From contig NZ_PYOD01000002.1 in assembly GCF_003026285.1 (NCBI RefSeq), positions 985,853-1,049,852 on the forward strand: a stretch of DNA of 64,000 nucleotides. The letters are read 5' to 3'. The stretch is from Photobacterium profundum (GTDB lineage Bacteria > Pseudomonadota > Gammaproteobacteria > Enterobacterales > Vibrionaceae). Position numbers and translations under genes: made by a program. How positions within the stretch are numbered: the first letter of the stretch is position 1; each line of letters opens with the position of its first letter. Below the pieces are notes generated by a model. It was not told the DNA's origin and did not search any database. It saw only the letters and a list, made by a program, of their open reading frames with translations. This document shows positions 63,827-64,000 of the stretch, in pieces.

Positions 63827-64000
63827 TCACTGACACGGAACACGGCGCTTAGCCAGCAACCTAGTCAGTATGCTCTTTAACAATTTGACCATGCAATCTG
63901 TGTGGGCACTCGTGAAATTTTAAGTCGAAAGATTTATCAATGAACTGAGTGACCTTAATCATCGCAAGATGACACAGTCAATTTATGCTTCATTTCTTCG
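63827..64000 (+). ncRNA. rRNA operon leader with boxA antiterminator
   Basis: The transcribed leader contains boxA TGCTCTTTAACA (63871-63882), then GCAATCTGTGTGGGCACTCG (63893-63912), both hallmark elements of gamma-proteobacterial 16S leaders used by the Nus antitermination complex. The boxA is followed by the region that normally forms the RNase III processing stalk. The 16S gene would begin beyond the right edge. Confidence 0.9.

Noticed and set aside
63635..64000. tRNA gene near the right edge
   Set aside because: No cloverleaf was found. The sequence fits an rRNA operon promoter and leader.

Overview
The window reads as chromosomal DNA of a marine gamma-proteobacterium of the Vibrionaceae, most probably Photobacterium. 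This is inferred from moderately low GC content, protein sequences close to their Vibrio and enterobacterial counterparts (UxuA, MglBAC, SstT, CspA), several chemoreceptors, a phaBAPC cluster in the Vibrio arrangement and an enterobacterial/vibrio-type rRNA leader at the right edge. No phage, integrase, complete insertion sequence or CRISPR array was seen. Most genes are metabolic, transport or regulatory, with well-formed terminators between transcription units.

Layout. Positions 1-3850 hold a hexuronate module: a divergent TRAP transporter (small permease leftward, binding protein rightward), a FadR-type GntR regulator (uxuR-like) and mannonate dehydratase uxuA. TTGGTnnACCAA operators lie in the divergent promoter and before the regulator gene. 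A hotdog thioesterase follows, then mglBAC (galactose/glucose ABC importer) and three chemoreceptor genes (8.9-15.1 kb). Next come a POT-family transporter flanked by degenerate repeats, an atypical SDR, a 52-codon gene, and an EmrAB/NodT-type tripartite efflux operon with a divergent LysR gene (18.3-23.4 kb). From 23.5 to 30.8 kb lie an aromatic-rich lipoprotein, two cspA-type genes with identical coding sequence, a FetAB-like ABC pair, a His-rich exported protein, and a translationally coupled pair of a 2OG-Fe dioxygenase and a class V PLP enzyme.

From 31 to 39 kb there is a pirin/isochorismatase-fold operon with a divergent LysR gene, a purine-salvage-like module (LysR, adenosine-deaminase-family enzyme, AzgA-type permease) and sstT. 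A tightly overlapping leftward operon, moxR - DUF58 - DUF4381 - batA - batB/C - batD, fills 39.1-46.3 kb. Positions 46.7-58.7 kb hold a complete rightward urea-nitrogen module: urtABCDE (ATP-driven urea uptake) and ureDABCE-ureJ-ureFG (urease, nickel handling and maturation). A near-consensus sigma-54 promoter precedes it, so import, hydrolysis and enzyme assembly are probably switched on together by nitrogen limitation. phaB-phaA-phaP-phaC (59.3-63.6 kb) makes and packages polyhydroxybutyrate. The last 210 bases are an rRNA operon promoter and leader with boxA; the 16S gene itself lies beyond the window.

A recurring design is a stem-loop between an abundantly needed first product and the genes behind it: mglB/mglA, urtA/urtB (three stem-loops) and phaP/phaC. 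I found no clear evidence of a wholly new defence or mobile system. The best leads are the dioxygenase/PLP pair, the sigma-54-headed urea module with its structured urtA-urtB gap, the homogenised csp duplicates with their flanking repeats, and the repeat scar around the POT gene.
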